From the NCBI RefSeq assembly GCF_036647415.1, contig NZ_JAVXKG010000016.1:1-64000 (forward strand): a stretch of DNA of 64,000 nt. The letters are read 5' to 3'. Position numbers and translations under genes: made by a program. The notes beneath the pieces are model-generated. The model was not told where the DNA came from, did not search any database, and saw nothing but the letters and a program-made list of their open reading frames with translations. Source of the DNA: Empedobacter sp036647415 (GTDB lineage Bacteria > Bacteroidota > Bacteroidia > Flavobacteriales > Weeksellaceae). Shown here in pieces: positions 17,015-25,723 of this stretch (its first letter is position 1; each line of letters begins with the position of its first letter).

Positions 17015-18220
17015 ATGGACGGAAAAAATATTTTTACGCCTTTTTCTCAGGAAGATTTAATTCCTCAGCCCGAGCGATTAGAAATTCCTCGTAAAAAAGA
17101 CCGATTTGATATTGGGATTCCAAAAGAAACAAATAATCAAGAAAAAAGAATTTGCCTTTCTCCAGATGCAGTCGAAATTTTAGTTAATAATGGTCATTTA
17201 GTTACCATAGAAACTGGAGCTGGAGAAGGTGCAAACTATACTGATAAAGAATATTCGGAAGCTGGTGCAGAAATTTCATATAATACACAAGCCGTTTTCG
17301 AAAAACCAATTATTCTAAAAGTTGGTCCATTAACATTAGAAGAAATAGATTGGATAAAACCAAATACACTAGTCATTTCATCTGTACCAACAAATACATT
17401 AAAACGCGAATATTTTCAGAAATTAATCACAAAACGTGTTGATGCTGTTGGTTTTGAATTTATTAGAGATGAACAAAACCACTTACCTGTAGTTCGCTTA
17501 TTAAGCGAAATTGCTGGTACAACTGCAATTTTGGTTGCAAGTGAGTTAATGTGTTCTACCAATGGCGGAAATGGAATTCTGATGGGTGGCGTAACAGGAG
17601 TCCGCCCTACAGAGGTTGTAATTCTTGGAGCGGGAACAGTTGCAGAAAATGCAACAAGAACGGCTTTAGGTTTGGGTGCTTCGGTTCGTGTTTTTGATAA
17701 TTCTTTGACAAGATTAAGACGTTTACAACAAAATATTGGGCAACGTGTTTCCACTTCTACAATAGATCCTAAGGAATTAGGAAAAGCTTTACGTCGTTGC
17801 GATTTAGCAATTGGTGCATTGCGTGGCGAAACAAGAACACCTTGCGTTGTTAGTGAAATGATGGTTCAGAATATGAAACCTGGCGCTGTAATTATAGATG
17901 TAAGTATAGACCAAGGTGGTTGCTTTGAAACTTCTGAATTAACAACACACGATCATCCGACAATTATTAAGAATGATATAATTCATTATGCCGTTTCTAA
18001 TATAACTTCTCGCGTTGCGCGTACGTCTACCAAAGCATTGAGCAATTATTTTTTATTCTATTTATTACAAATTGCCGAAGAATCTGGCTTCTCAAATGTG
18101 GTACAAACGGATAAAACTGTAAGAAATGGTGTATATTTGTACAAAGGTAGAATTGTAAAAAAGAATTTAGGGGATTGGTTTGATTTACCATTTCACGATA
18201 TTAATTTATTGATTATATGA
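17015..18220 (+). CDS. ald: Alanine dehydrogenase family protein
   Basis: A 401-residue protein of the alanine dehydrogenase/transhydrogenase-alpha family. The N-terminal catalytic part has IGIPKETNNQEKRICLSPD and the NAD domain has VVILGAGTVAENATRTALGLGA. The AVIIDVSIDQGGCFET segment is diagnostic. It should interconvert alanine with pyruvate and ammonia using NAD. It carries about 30 extra residues at the N-terminus compared with classical Ald, as in other Bacteroidota versions, so the substrate is not certain. It is coupled to tsaE and to the DUF4258 gene. Confidence 0.85.
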   Translation: MDGKNIFTPFSQEDLIPQPERLEIPRKKDRFDIGIPKETNNQEKRICLSPDAVEILVNNGHLVTIETGAGEGANYTDKEYSEAGAEISYNTQAVFEKPIILKVGPLTLEEIDWIKPNTLVISSVPTNTLKREYFQKLITKRVDAVGFEFIRDEQNHLPVVRLLSEIAGTTAILVASELMCSTNGGNGILMGGVTGVRPTEVVILGAGTVAENATRTALGLGASVRVFDNSLTRLRRLQQNIGQRVSTSTIDPKELGKALRRCDLAIGALRGETRTPCVVSEMMVQNMKPGAVIIDVSIDQGGCFETSELTTHDHPTIIKNDIIHYAVSNITSRVARTSTKALSNYFLFYLLQIAEESGFSNVVQTDKTVRNGVYLYKGRIVKKNLGDWFDLPFHDINLLII

Positions 18221-18597
18221 CGTTAACGCAAAGATTTATGAAGTTTGGAATGGGCGTAGGAATTGGCTTGGTTTTTATAGCTATGGCCTTTGGTCCAAGA
18301 GCCTTTTCTTGTAATTATTTTCCAAATGCAAGAGTTTTAGATGAAGCTTACTCTAAAAGATTATCATTTTCTCCAGAAGCACAAGCTTTTTTGAAAGCAG
18401 AGAGTTTAGATTCTGTTTTCTTGAAAAAACAATTGTTTGCTAAAAGTAAGGTTGATTTTGATAAATCTAAAAAAGATCAGGTTCCATGTAGAGAATATTA
18501 TGCGACTTATGAAAGTAAAGATAAAACAAAGAATTACGAATTTACTTTTGATGTCTGTAAAGAAGATTCAAAATTAGTTTCGATTAATAAAAAGTAA
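18217..18597 (+). CDS. Membrane-anchored DUF4258-type protein
   Basis: A 126-residue protein whose start overlaps the alanine dehydrogenase stop by four bases (ATGA). An N-terminal hydrophobic span (about residues 10 to 30) is followed by a Cys-Asn-Tyr-Phe-Pro-Asn segment (CNYFPNARVLDE) and FSPEAQAFLKAE. The C-terminal half has CREYYATYES and FTFDVCKED. I match it to the DUF4258 proteins found after this dehydrogenase in flavobacteria; the function is unknown. A terminator follows directly, so it ends the porX operon. Confidence 0.65.
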   Translation: MTLTQRFMKFGMGVGIGLVFIAMAFGPRAFSCNYFPNARVLDEAYSKRLSFSPEAQAFLKAESLDSVFLKKQLFAKSKVDFDKSKKDQVPCREYYATYESKDKTKNYEFTFDVCKEDSKLVSINKK

Positions 18598-18600
18598 AAA

Positions 18601-18629
18601 AAATCCCTCTAAAACAGAGGGATTTTTTT
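18601..18629. terminator. Bidirectional terminator ending the porX operon
   Basis: A ten-base-pair stem (AAATCCCTCT with AGAGGGATTT) and a five-base loop are bordered by an A run and a T run. It serves the plus-strand porX operon and the small minus-strand gene at 18637. Confidence 0.85.
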
Positions 18630-18636
18630 ATATATT

Positions 18637-18774
18637 TTAATTCATAACTTGTAATAAAACGAATAATACGACTAACATTATTACAGAAACTATTATAACA
18701 TCTTTAAATTTAATTTTCTTCGTACCGAATTCTACATTTCGATTCAAACTTTTCTTCTTTCTATTGGCTTGCAT
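18637..18774 (-). CDS. Small basic single-span membrane protein (45 residues)
   Basis: This is an ATG-to-stop frame of 45 codons. The first 25 residues are basic (MQANRKKKSLNRN, then GTKKIKFKD) and the last 20 form one hydrophobic span (VIIVSVIMLVVLFVLLQVMN). The positive-inside layout predicts an inner membrane protein with its N-terminus in the cytoplasm. It ends right at the bidirectional terminator and fills an otherwise empty 258-base gap between the DUF4258 gene and the porin. I do not recognise a family; a real gene is likely but not proven. Confidence 0.5.
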   Translation of the reverse strand: MQANRKKKSLNRNVEFGTKKIKFKDVIIVSVIMLVVLFVLLQVMN

Positions 18775-18888
18775 AGGATTGGTAATTTAAATAACAAATT
18801 TAGTGACTTTTATTTAACAATTTACATGCCATTTATCAAGATTACATTAATAATTAAAAAGTTAAATAATCTATAATTTTAATAGAAA

Positions 18889-20124
18889 TTATATACCAAT
18901 TTCTATTTGTAATCGTGCATACCAATTATTTTTCTTTTCTAGATTATAAAATTTTTGTTGCTCATAAGTAAACTCTGCTTGTAGTTTAAATGCATGTTCC
19001 CAAATATATTTTGTTAAACCTAAACTATATTGATTTGCATTTGGTGTAAACTCAAAAATCTCTTTGTCTACTTTTTGCTTAGAAAATCTACCGATAACTT
19101 CCCAATGTTTTGGAAATGTATACGATCCCTGAAAATCCATTCCGTGACCATCATAAATGTAATTAAAATCTGATACATCTGTTGGATTATAAAACAATGT
19201 TTTATCCGAATTTCTATTCATGTAGGCATACATAAAACTCCAACCACGATACTTTAACATCGCATCCAAAAACAAAGATTGTATATTCGCCGTTCCGTCT
19301 GCTACAATATCATCTCCCAACATTCCTTGGGTTCTGTGCGCCCTGTCATTATAACTATACGCACCAGAAATCATTAATTTTGGAGTTTGCTCGTGTGCTA
19401 AATCTCCTTCGTAATTACTTCCTCCATCAGTAAATTCTCCTAATGGAAATAATTCTGCTTTTCCTGTATAGGCTAAACCCGTATCTTTATAAGTTGTCCA
19501 GTTTCTACCTTCTCCAGTTGAAATTGCACCACGTAAAATATATGAAAATTTTTCTTTATTCCTTTTATTGTATAAAACCTGAACCCCAAAATCGCGGTCA
19601 ATATTAAAATCTGCATTATTAATCGATCGATCCGTTAATTGCAAAGCTCCAGACGAATTAACTCGCTGACGGTTTCCTGGTAATTTTGTTTGACCAAATC
19701 CTAAACTCCAATGTTTATTTGGATAATAAAAAATCATGGCATCACGTATAATATTTGTATTTCTCCCTTCTTCTGCCTTACCTACATCGCCTGCAGCAAA
19801 AGATAATTGCATAGAGTAACCAAACTTTGGATTACCAATATAACCATCAAAACGTAAACGTAAACGTCGAATTTGACCATCAATATTATCTTCCTCTCCA
19901 TCATTATGATTATAACTTACACGATTTTGCATACGAAATCTGATGTTTACTTGATAAAGACTGTCGGGCGAAGTAATTCCCAAACCGTTACCGTAACTGT
20001 AATACGGCGACATCATATTCTTAAATTCTTGCACAGTTTTCTTCTTCGTTTCGACTGTATCTTTAGTCTGAGCATATGTATTAAAAGAAAATACAATAAA
20101 CAGTAAGGTTAGAATTTGTCTCAT
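18889..20124 (-). CDS. OprO/OprP-like phosphate-selective porin family protein
   Basis: A 411-residue outer membrane protein. A cleavable signal peptide (MRQILTLLFIVFSFNTYAQ) is followed by NIRFRMQNRV, RRLRLRFDGYIGNPKFGYSMQL and many alternating amphipathic strands, ending in an aromatic-rich last strand with terminal isoleucine. The layout matches Bacteroidota porins of the OprO/OprP group. It should form a trimeric 16-strand-type channel for anions such as phosphate, though the selectivity is not testable here. It stands alone on the minus strand. Confidence 0.85.
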   Translation of the reverse strand: MRQILTLLFIVFSFNTYAQTKDTVETKKKTVQEFKNMMSPYYSYGNGLGITSPDSLYQVNIRFRMQNRVSYNHNDGEEDNIDGQIRRLRLRFDGYIGNPKFGYSMQLSFAAGDVGKAEEGRNTNIIRDAMIFYYPNKHWSLGFGQTKLPGNRQRVNSSGALQLTDRSINNADFNIDRDFGVQVLYNKRNKEKFSYILRGAISTGEGRNWTTYKDTGLAYTGKAELFPLGEFTDGGSNYEGDLAHEQTPKLMISGAYSYNDRAHRTQGMLGDDIVADGTANIQSLFLDAMLKYRGWSFMYAYMNRNSDKTLFYNPTDVSDFNYIYDGHGMDFQGSYTFPKHWEVIGRFSKQKVDKEIFEFTPNANQYSLGLTKYIWEHAFKLQAEFTYEQQKFYNLEKKNNWYARLQIEIGI

Positions 20125-20193
20125 GTTTTAATTAATATGTTTGTTGTGGGTGCAAAAATCTAAGAATTAAATTAAATAATTGTAAACTATAAA

Positions 20194-20724
20194 TTAAATT
20201 AACGTTAACAATGAATCGAAATTTTTAATACGATGATTATCATCAACTTCAATGATTTCGATTTGGTCGGGAGATATTCTTTGTTGAACATCAAAAAAAT
20301 CAATAGATTTTTTTACATCTAAAACTTCATCATGAACGCCTAAAAAAACTTTCGTATTCTCAAAACGATTCATATCAGCCAAATATTTTGTTAAGTTTTC
20401 TGGAAAATTATTTTCATATTTAAACGAAATATCAATCAAAGGATTTAATAAAATCAACTCACTCGATTTTCCGTTCTCTTTCAATTTTTGTTGCAATTGC
20501 CAACCAAAATTTCCTCCTGTAGAACTTCCAATTATAGTCAAATCATCAATAATTCCTTTCAAATACTCATAAGCATTCGCAAGAATTGTTTTAATATTAT
20601 CTTCTGTTTTCCATTCAATACAAATTGCAGATGGATAAACTTTCAAAATAGATTTAAACTTTTTAGAATTTGCAGAGCTATTTAAACCATGTATATAAAC
20701 AATTTGTCGATTATTAGAATTCAT
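20194..20724 (-). CDS. Alpha/beta hydrolase of the YqiA/UPF0227 type
   Basis: A 176-residue compact hydrolase. It opens with IVYIHGLNSSANSKKFKSIL, has a nucleophile elbow GSSTGGNFG, an acid in GVHDEVLD and a histidine in VDDNHRIKNF, which complete a catalytic triad. YqiA/YcfP-like proteins are small esterases of unclear natural substrate. The Thr in GSSTGG replaces the more common Leu. It stands alone; the gap upstream contains the MITE-like copy B and a hairpin. Confidence 0.75.
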   Translation of the reverse strand: MNSNNRQIVYIHGLNSSANSKKFKSILKVYPSAICIEWKTEDNIKTILANAYEYLKGIIDDLTIIGSSTGGNFGWQLQQKLKENGKSSELILLNPLIDISFKYENNFPENLTKYLADMNRFENTKVFLGVHDEVLDVKKSIDFFDVQQRISPDQIEIIEVDDNHRIKNFDSLLTLI

Positions 20725-20831
20725 ATTCAGTGCAATTAATTGTTTAAATTAGATATTTTCAGTTAGTTAATCAAATTCGAATGTAAATTTAACACTATAA
20801 TCCTATTGTGTAATATGATTTAATACACAAA

Positions 20832-20857
20832 TAAAGCGATCAAAATTGATCGCTTTA
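20832..20857 (-). terminator. Hairpin between hydrolase and S9 peptidase genes
   Basis: An 11-base-pair stem (TAAAGCGATCA with TGATCGCTTTA) lies downstream of the S9 peptidase gene, beyond the MITE-like copy B. It is probably that gene's terminator, although the U run after it is short. Confidence 0.5.
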
Positions 20858-20871
20858 TACTTTATTTATAA

Positions 20872-21004
20872 CTCGTTGTGTATTTTGATAAAATTATCAA
20901 AAAAATGTCAGTTCGTGTAAAATTCTATTCTCGATACAATTTTTATTCACTCTGTTTCTAAAATCAGTCGAACTGACGAATTTTCAATCAAAATACATAA
21001 CGGG
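20872..21004 (+). repeat. MITE-like repeat, copy B (shortened)
   Basis: A 133-base element in the same orientation as copy C. Ends are CTCGTTGTGTATTTTGAT and ATCAAAATACATAACGGG. It shares the ATTCTATTCTCGATACAATT core and the GTCGAACTGACGAATTTT arm but has lost two internal parts. Flanks TTTATTTATAA and TTAATTTATAT agree in 9 of 11 bases, which may be a worn target duplication. It starts 15 bases after the S9 peptidase stop codon. Confidence 0.75.
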
Positions 21005-21019
21005 TTAATTTATATTCAA

Positions 21020-23908
21020 TTATTTACTTTTTGATTCATCTAAATCGAATCCCCAATCAATTCCTTTCATTGTTGCAGGTACTCCTTCTGTCATCCATTT
21101 TGGAGCAGGTTTATCTTTCAGATAATGATCAAAAAATTGTACTTGACGTTGTTGAATATCATTTTTATTTGCACGTTTTAATAAATTGTGATCATCTCCA
21201 TTATAATTCAACATCCAAACTGGTTTTCCAAGACGTTTCAATGCCATAAACATTTCAATTCCTTGGTACCAAGGCACTGCTCCATCTTCGTCATTATGCA
21301 TAATTACCACTGGTGTTTGCACATTTGGCATTTTAAATAATGGTGAATTTTCGATGTACAATTCTGGCGCTTCCCACAATGTTTTTCCTATTCTACTTTG
21401 TGTTTGCTCGTACTGAAATTGACGACTCATTCCCGTTCCCCAACGAATTCCACCGTACGCAGAAGTCATATTAACTACGGGCGCACCTGTCCAAGCTGCG
21501 GCATACAAATTGGTAACTGTTATTAAATGTGCTACTTGATAACCACCCCAACTTTGTCCTTGTATGGCAATTTTATCTCCGTTTACCCATGTATTTTTCT
21601 TTAAAACTTCTACACCAGAATTGATATAATCTTCGGCAGATTTTCCTGGATAACCAATTGTATAAGAAATATCTGGTGTAAATATAATATAATCGTTACT
21701 TACAAAATACGTATGATTGATACGAGATGGCGTTGGTGCAGGAGCTTGATAACGGTTTAAGTTATCCGATAGTTTTTCATAAAAATAGACGATTACGGGA
21801 TATTTCTTATTTGGATCAAAATTTTCTGGTTTATACACAACACCTGTTGCGTCTTTTCCTGAATATGTTTTCCAATTTACAAGTTCTCCCTTTCCCCAAG
21901 TATATTTTTTTTGTTGTGGATTAATTGCAGAAACTTTTTTCTCATCTTTAAAATTTGACGTTACATAAACATCAGGTGTTTTTTCAAAAGATTCTTTTGT
22001 ATAAATATATTCATCCGCATTAAGTGCTTTTTTCATATTCTGAGCACCCCAAGTATTAGACATTACAAGTTCTTCAGGATTTTTAGCTTTCTCAATAATT
22101 GTCTGATAAACACCAGATTGTTTATTCGTATTATTAAATGCTCCTAAAAAAATGGGTTGATTACGATTAATCGTTTTTACATCTTCATTCAGTTTATTAA
22201 TATCAAATGTAATTTTATTTTTTCGCCCAAAACCATTTGTCATATTTTCTGGCTTACGATCTCCAACCAAATCAAATTCCCAAATATCATAACGATCTTT
22301 TATCAAAACAGTTTCGTCATTATCTGTAAAATAAGCAATTCCATACTCTTGTGCTACAGTTGGCGAATCATTTTCTTCGTCATAAAATTTAACTTTTAGC
22401 TTTTTATTCAGAACCTTTGTTTCTTTTGTAAATAGATTGTAGCTCGACCACAAACCTGTTTCACCATTATAGTAAACCGCAAATTTTCCGTTAGGAGAAA
22501 TTTCAACATCTCCAACCAAAGCTTTTGCTATAATATCACGTTGTCCAGTTTTTGTATTGATACTATAATAATCTTTACGACCAGTTAAATCCCATGATGC
22601 AGAAGATCTGTACGCATTATCAGAAATACCAAAAGCAAAATCAGAATTTCCTTCATCAATCATCTCGACACGATTAAGATCAAAATCGGCTAATTGAGTA
22701 ACTTTTGTCGGATTTGATAAATCTATAACAGATAAATAAGCTCTTTTCTTTTCGCGATCAAGATTTTTTAATTGTTGAGGCTGAATAAAATCGTCTTTGT
22801 AACTCCAAACATCAACTTTTGCATGATCATCTGCGATCAAAGTCGTGTCTTTTTCAGCTAACTTTGGTGCAATTCCGAGATATAAAAAGTTTGAATTTTT
22901 ACTAAATTTTGGTTGACGATTTTCAGAAACTTGCCAATCTTTTTTCAATCCTACTAATTCCGTTTTCTTGATTTCTTGTTGATTCGCAGTTGTTGTATAA
23001 TAAATATGATAGGTTTTATTTTCTTTCTTCTCATCATCAGAAGTTCCTACAAAAGCAACTTTACTTGCAGAATCGTCAAACACAAATTGTTTAAATTCTC
23101 CAATTGTATCAACCAACTGTTTTTGAGCAAATGTTGCTGTATTAACTAAAAAAACACCATATTTTGTTTTATCTAAACTATCTTTCTTTTCTTGTTTTGT
23201 AGAAAAAATTAATTGTTTACCATTCTCGCTAAACTCATAATTTGTCACATTTTTGAAAGACTTTTTTTGTCCAGAAATTAAATTTCTTAGAACCAACTCC
23301 AACGGTGTATCTTTTTTGTCTTTTCCTGCTAGTTTACTTGGTTTATCTTTTGTTTTTGTAGAGTCAGATTTATCTTTTTTATCCTTTTTTAATTCTTCTT
23401 TTTCTAACAAATAAGCCAAAAACGAACCTTCTTTTTTAGGTATTTTGAATGATTTTATATTCGGTAATTTCTCAACTTTATTAGTTACTAAATTCAAAAT
23501 TCCGATAGAATCTTTCGCTATTTCATTTTCTTTTTTCTTTTTGATTCTTACCAATTTCAAATCCTTATAAAATGGTTTGATTTTGAAAATTGCATATTTA
23601 GAATCTGAAGTAAAAACATTTTCTTCACCACGATGAAAATTAAGTGATTTGTCTGTTTTTAATCCAAAAAAGTTAAGCGAATTATCACTCTCTTGCGCAT
23701 TTACTTGATACGCAACCCAAGCACCATTATTCGATAATTCTTTCATTCCGATTGATTGCCATTCGTCAAAAACGGTCAAATCAAGAGGTTTTTTTTGCGC
23801 ATCAACGTTTGTTGCAATCATTGCAATAGCCGCAGCATAAATTGCTTTATTTGTTAAAAGTTGAACCGCATAATTTTTTAAATTTTTAGTAGATAATTTC
23901 GATTTCAT
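21020..23908 (-). CDS. S9 family prolyl-oligopeptidase-type serine peptidase
   Basis: A 962-residue exported peptidase. An N-terminal signal region (ending near ATNVDAQ, about residue 38) is followed by a beta-propeller-like region of some 600 residues rich in Lys. The C-terminal alpha/beta hydrolase domain has the nucleophile in GQSWGGYQVAH, the acid in HNDEDGAVPWYQG and the histidine in NGDDHNL. It should cleave oligopeptides in the periplasm. It lacks an obvious type IX sorting domain. It is transcribed alone; the MITE-like copy B lies just after its stop. Confidence 0.88.
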   Translation of the reverse strand: MKSKLSTKNLKNYAVQLLTNKAIYAAAIAMIATNVDAQKKPLDLTVFDEWQSIGMKELSNNGAWVAYQVNAQESDNSLNFFGLKTDKSLNFHRGEENVFTSDSKYAIFKIKPFYKDLKLVRIKKKKENEIAKDSIGILNLVTNKVEKLPNIKSFKIPKKEGSFLAYLLEKEELKKDKKDKSDSTKTKDKPSKLAGKDKKDTPLELVLRNLISGQKKSFKNVTNYEFSENGKQLIFSTKQEKKDSLDKTKYGVFLVNTATFAQKQLVDTIGEFKQFVFDDSASKVAFVGTSDDEKKENKTYHIYYTTTANQQEIKKTELVGLKKDWQVSENRQPKFSKNSNFLYLGIAPKLAEKDTTLIADDHAKVDVWSYKDDFIQPQQLKNLDREKKRAYLSVIDLSNPTKVTQLADFDLNRVEMIDEGNSDFAFGISDNAYRSSASWDLTGRKDYYSINTKTGQRDIIAKALVGDVEISPNGKFAVYYNGETGLWSSYNLFTKETKVLNKKLKVKFYDEENDSPTVAQEYGIAYFTDNDETVLIKDRYDIWEFDLVGDRKPENMTNGFGRKNKITFDINKLNEDVKTINRNQPIFLGAFNNTNKQSGVYQTIIEKAKNPEELVMSNTWGAQNMKKALNADEYIYTKESFEKTPDVYVTSNFKDEKKVSAINPQQKKYTWGKGELVNWKTYSGKDATGVVYKPENFDPNKKYPVIVYFYEKLSDNLNRYQAPAPTPSRINHTYFVSNDYIIFTPDISYTIGYPGKSAEDYINSGVEVLKKNTWVNGDKIAIQGQSWGGYQVAHLITVTNLYAAAWTGAPVVNMTSAYGGIRWGTGMSRQFQYEQTQSRIGKTLWEAPELYIENSPLFKMPNVQTPVVIMHNDEDGAVPWYQGIEMFMALKRLGKPVWMLNYNGDDHNLLKRANKNDIQQRQVQFFDHYLKDKPAPKWMTEGVPATMKGIDWGFDLDESKSK

Positions 23909-24028
23909 TCTAAAGTTCTTTACGCGTTAATTTTAATAGAAGCGTGAAAATAGTAAAGTTTTCATAAACAGAACGAATAATTAAGTATTTAAATTGAGTT
24001 CTTGTAAATTTGTCAAAAATTAATAGTG

Positions 24029-24970
24029 ATGAAAAAAATATTCTTAAATATTTGCCTTACAATTCCATTTCTTTCATTCGGTCAAAATCTACAAGTTGTT
24101 CCACTTGGCGTTTATGGCGGAAGCAATGAAAGTAACTTATCCGCTTATTTGATTGGAGAAGAAAACACAACTGATTATTTAGCTTTGGACGGAGGTACAA
24201 TTTATAGCGGAATAGAAAAAGCAATAGAAAAAGGTACTTTTGATGTGGAAAACGCTAAGGTTTTGAAAGATTATATCAAAGGATATTTTATTTCGCATGG
24301 ACATTTGGATCATCTTTCTGGAATGATTATTAATTCTCCTGAAGATTCTAAAAAACCTATTTATGGTATTACAGAGATGATTAATGTTTTGAAAAATAAA
24401 TATTTCACGAACGATGCTTGGGCGAATTTCGGAAATGAAGGAGAAGCTCCAGTTCTGAATAAATATAGTTATAAATATGCCGAAATTGGAAAACAATTTC
24501 CAATTGAAAATACAAATCTGAAAGGAACAATTTACGAATTAAGTCACGTAAATCCGATGAAAAGTGCAGCAATTTTAATTGAAAATAATGAAAATGCAGC
24601 TATATATTTTGGAGATACTGGTGCTGATCGAATTGAAAAAACAACAAAACTTACTACAATTTGGAAAGCTGTTGCTCCTAAAATTAAAACAGGAAAACTA
24701 AAAACATTATTACTGGAAGTTTCTTTTCCTAATTCGCAACCCGAAAATCTATTATTTGGACATTTAACGCCAAATTTAATGAACGAAGAAATGGCTAAAT
24801 TAGCAAAAGAAGTTGGTGTAAAACAATTTAAAAACCTAACAATTATTGTAACGCATATAAAACCGAAAGGTGATTATGAGCAAAAAATACAAGAAGAATT
24901 ACTAAAAAATAATCCATATAAAATAAATTATATTTTTCCGAAACAAGGTGAACGCATTATTCTAAAATAA
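24029..24970 (+). CDS. Class II cyclic-nucleotide phosphodiesterase-like MBL-fold protein
   Basis: About 313 residues from the ATG at 24029. A signal peptide (MKKIFLNICLTIPFLSFGQ) implies export. The metal-binding motif FISHGHLDHLSGM, SHVNPMKSAAILI, YFGDTGADR and IVTHIKP are those of class II 3',5'-cyclic AMP phosphodiesterases (Saccharomyces PDE1 type) in the metallo-beta-lactamase fold. A periplasmic location is unusual for intracellular signalling and suggests nutrient scavenging. TAAATTTG at 24005 to 24012 is a possible -7 element. Confidence 0.82.
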   Translation: MKKIFLNICLTIPFLSFGQNLQVVPLGVYGGSNESNLSAYLIGEENTTDYLALDGGTIYSGIEKAIEKGTFDVENAKVLKDYIKGYFISHGHLDHLSGMIINSPEDSKKPIYGITEMINVLKNKYFTNDAWANFGNEGEAPVLNKYSYKYAEIGKQFPIENTNLKGTIYELSHVNPMKSAAILIENNENAAIYFGDTGADRIEKTTKLTTIWKAVAPKIKTGKLKTLLLEVSFPNSQPENLLFGHLTPNLMNEEMAKLAKEVGVKQFKNLTIIVTHIKPKGDYEQKIQEELLKNNPYKINYIFPKQGERIILK

Positions 24971-25120
24971 TATATTTTTATATATTTATCAATTAAAGCC
25001 TAGATAATTTTTGGATATTTATTTTTATCGGTCATATTTTACAATTTTGATAAAAAACATGTGTTGTTGTTTTTCTATTTGATTTTGCTCTTCTAAATTT
25101 GAAGTAAACCATGTAGAAAA

Positions 25121-25555
25121 ATGACTGCCCAAATAGGAGAAATTTTATTAATAGATAACCAACAATACCTTATTGCCGAACAACCTTTGCACAATTATTT
25201 TAAATTGTTAAAACATCCGCCTTACTTCACTCCTCCTTCGCCGACTTGTTGGCGCGGCTATTATGGAAAGTGGGAATTGAGAAATGATGAGCTTTATTTA
25301 ATCAATTTCAGAGGATATTTAGATAATTTTGATGAAGTCGATTTAGATTATTTATTTCCTCAAAAAGAAGAAATATTTGCGAATTGGTATTCTGGAATTA
25401 TTAAAATTTCGCAAGGAAAATTGATAAAATTTGATCAACTAACGCATACATCAATTTATGAAGAAGACGTGATGTTGTGCTTTGAAAATGGAAAACTAAT
25501 CGATTATATCGTTCATAGTAATTGTATAAATACTGAACGAGAAGTTGAGATTTAA
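25121..25555 (+). CDS. Conserved-looking protein of unknown function (144 residues)
   Basis: A soluble 144-residue protein without signal peptide or membrane span. It has an N-terminal strand pair (GEILLIDNQQYLIAEQPL), a central TCWRGYYGKWELRNDELYLIN segment and an acidic C-terminal half with IFANWYSGIIKISQGKLI. I do not know a named family; the WRGYxGxWE and NWYSGxI patterns look like conserved core motifs of one. It stands alone on the plus strand. TAAATTTG lies about 25 bases upstream as a possible -7 element. Confidence 0.6.
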   Translation: MTAQIGEILLIDNQQYLIAEQPLHNYFKLLKHPPYFTPPSPTCWRGYYGKWELRNDELYLINFRGYLDNFDEVDLDYLFPQKEEIFANWYSGIIKISQGKLIKFDQLTHTSIYEEDVMLCFENGKLIDYIVHSNCINTEREVEI

Positions 25556-25577
25556 CCAATCATCACTTCAAAACTTG

Positions 25578-25628
25578 TCGGTGAATTCGTCTTGTTATTT
25601 GACCTTATTATTCTGTCGAATTCACCGA
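25578..25628. terminator. Long-loop hairpin after the 144-residue gene
   Basis: A perfect 12-base-pair stem (TCGGTGAATTCG with CGAATTCACCGA) encloses 27 bases and is followed by a short T run. It may be the terminator of the upstream gene; the large loop is unusual. Confidence 0.45.
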
Positions 25629-25723
25629 TTTTTAGAAAATAAATAATAATATTTTTTTTTATTCTTTAGACTTTATATTTATCATTATAATCTTCTAGCT
25701 CTGACGCTGAATATTTTATTTTC

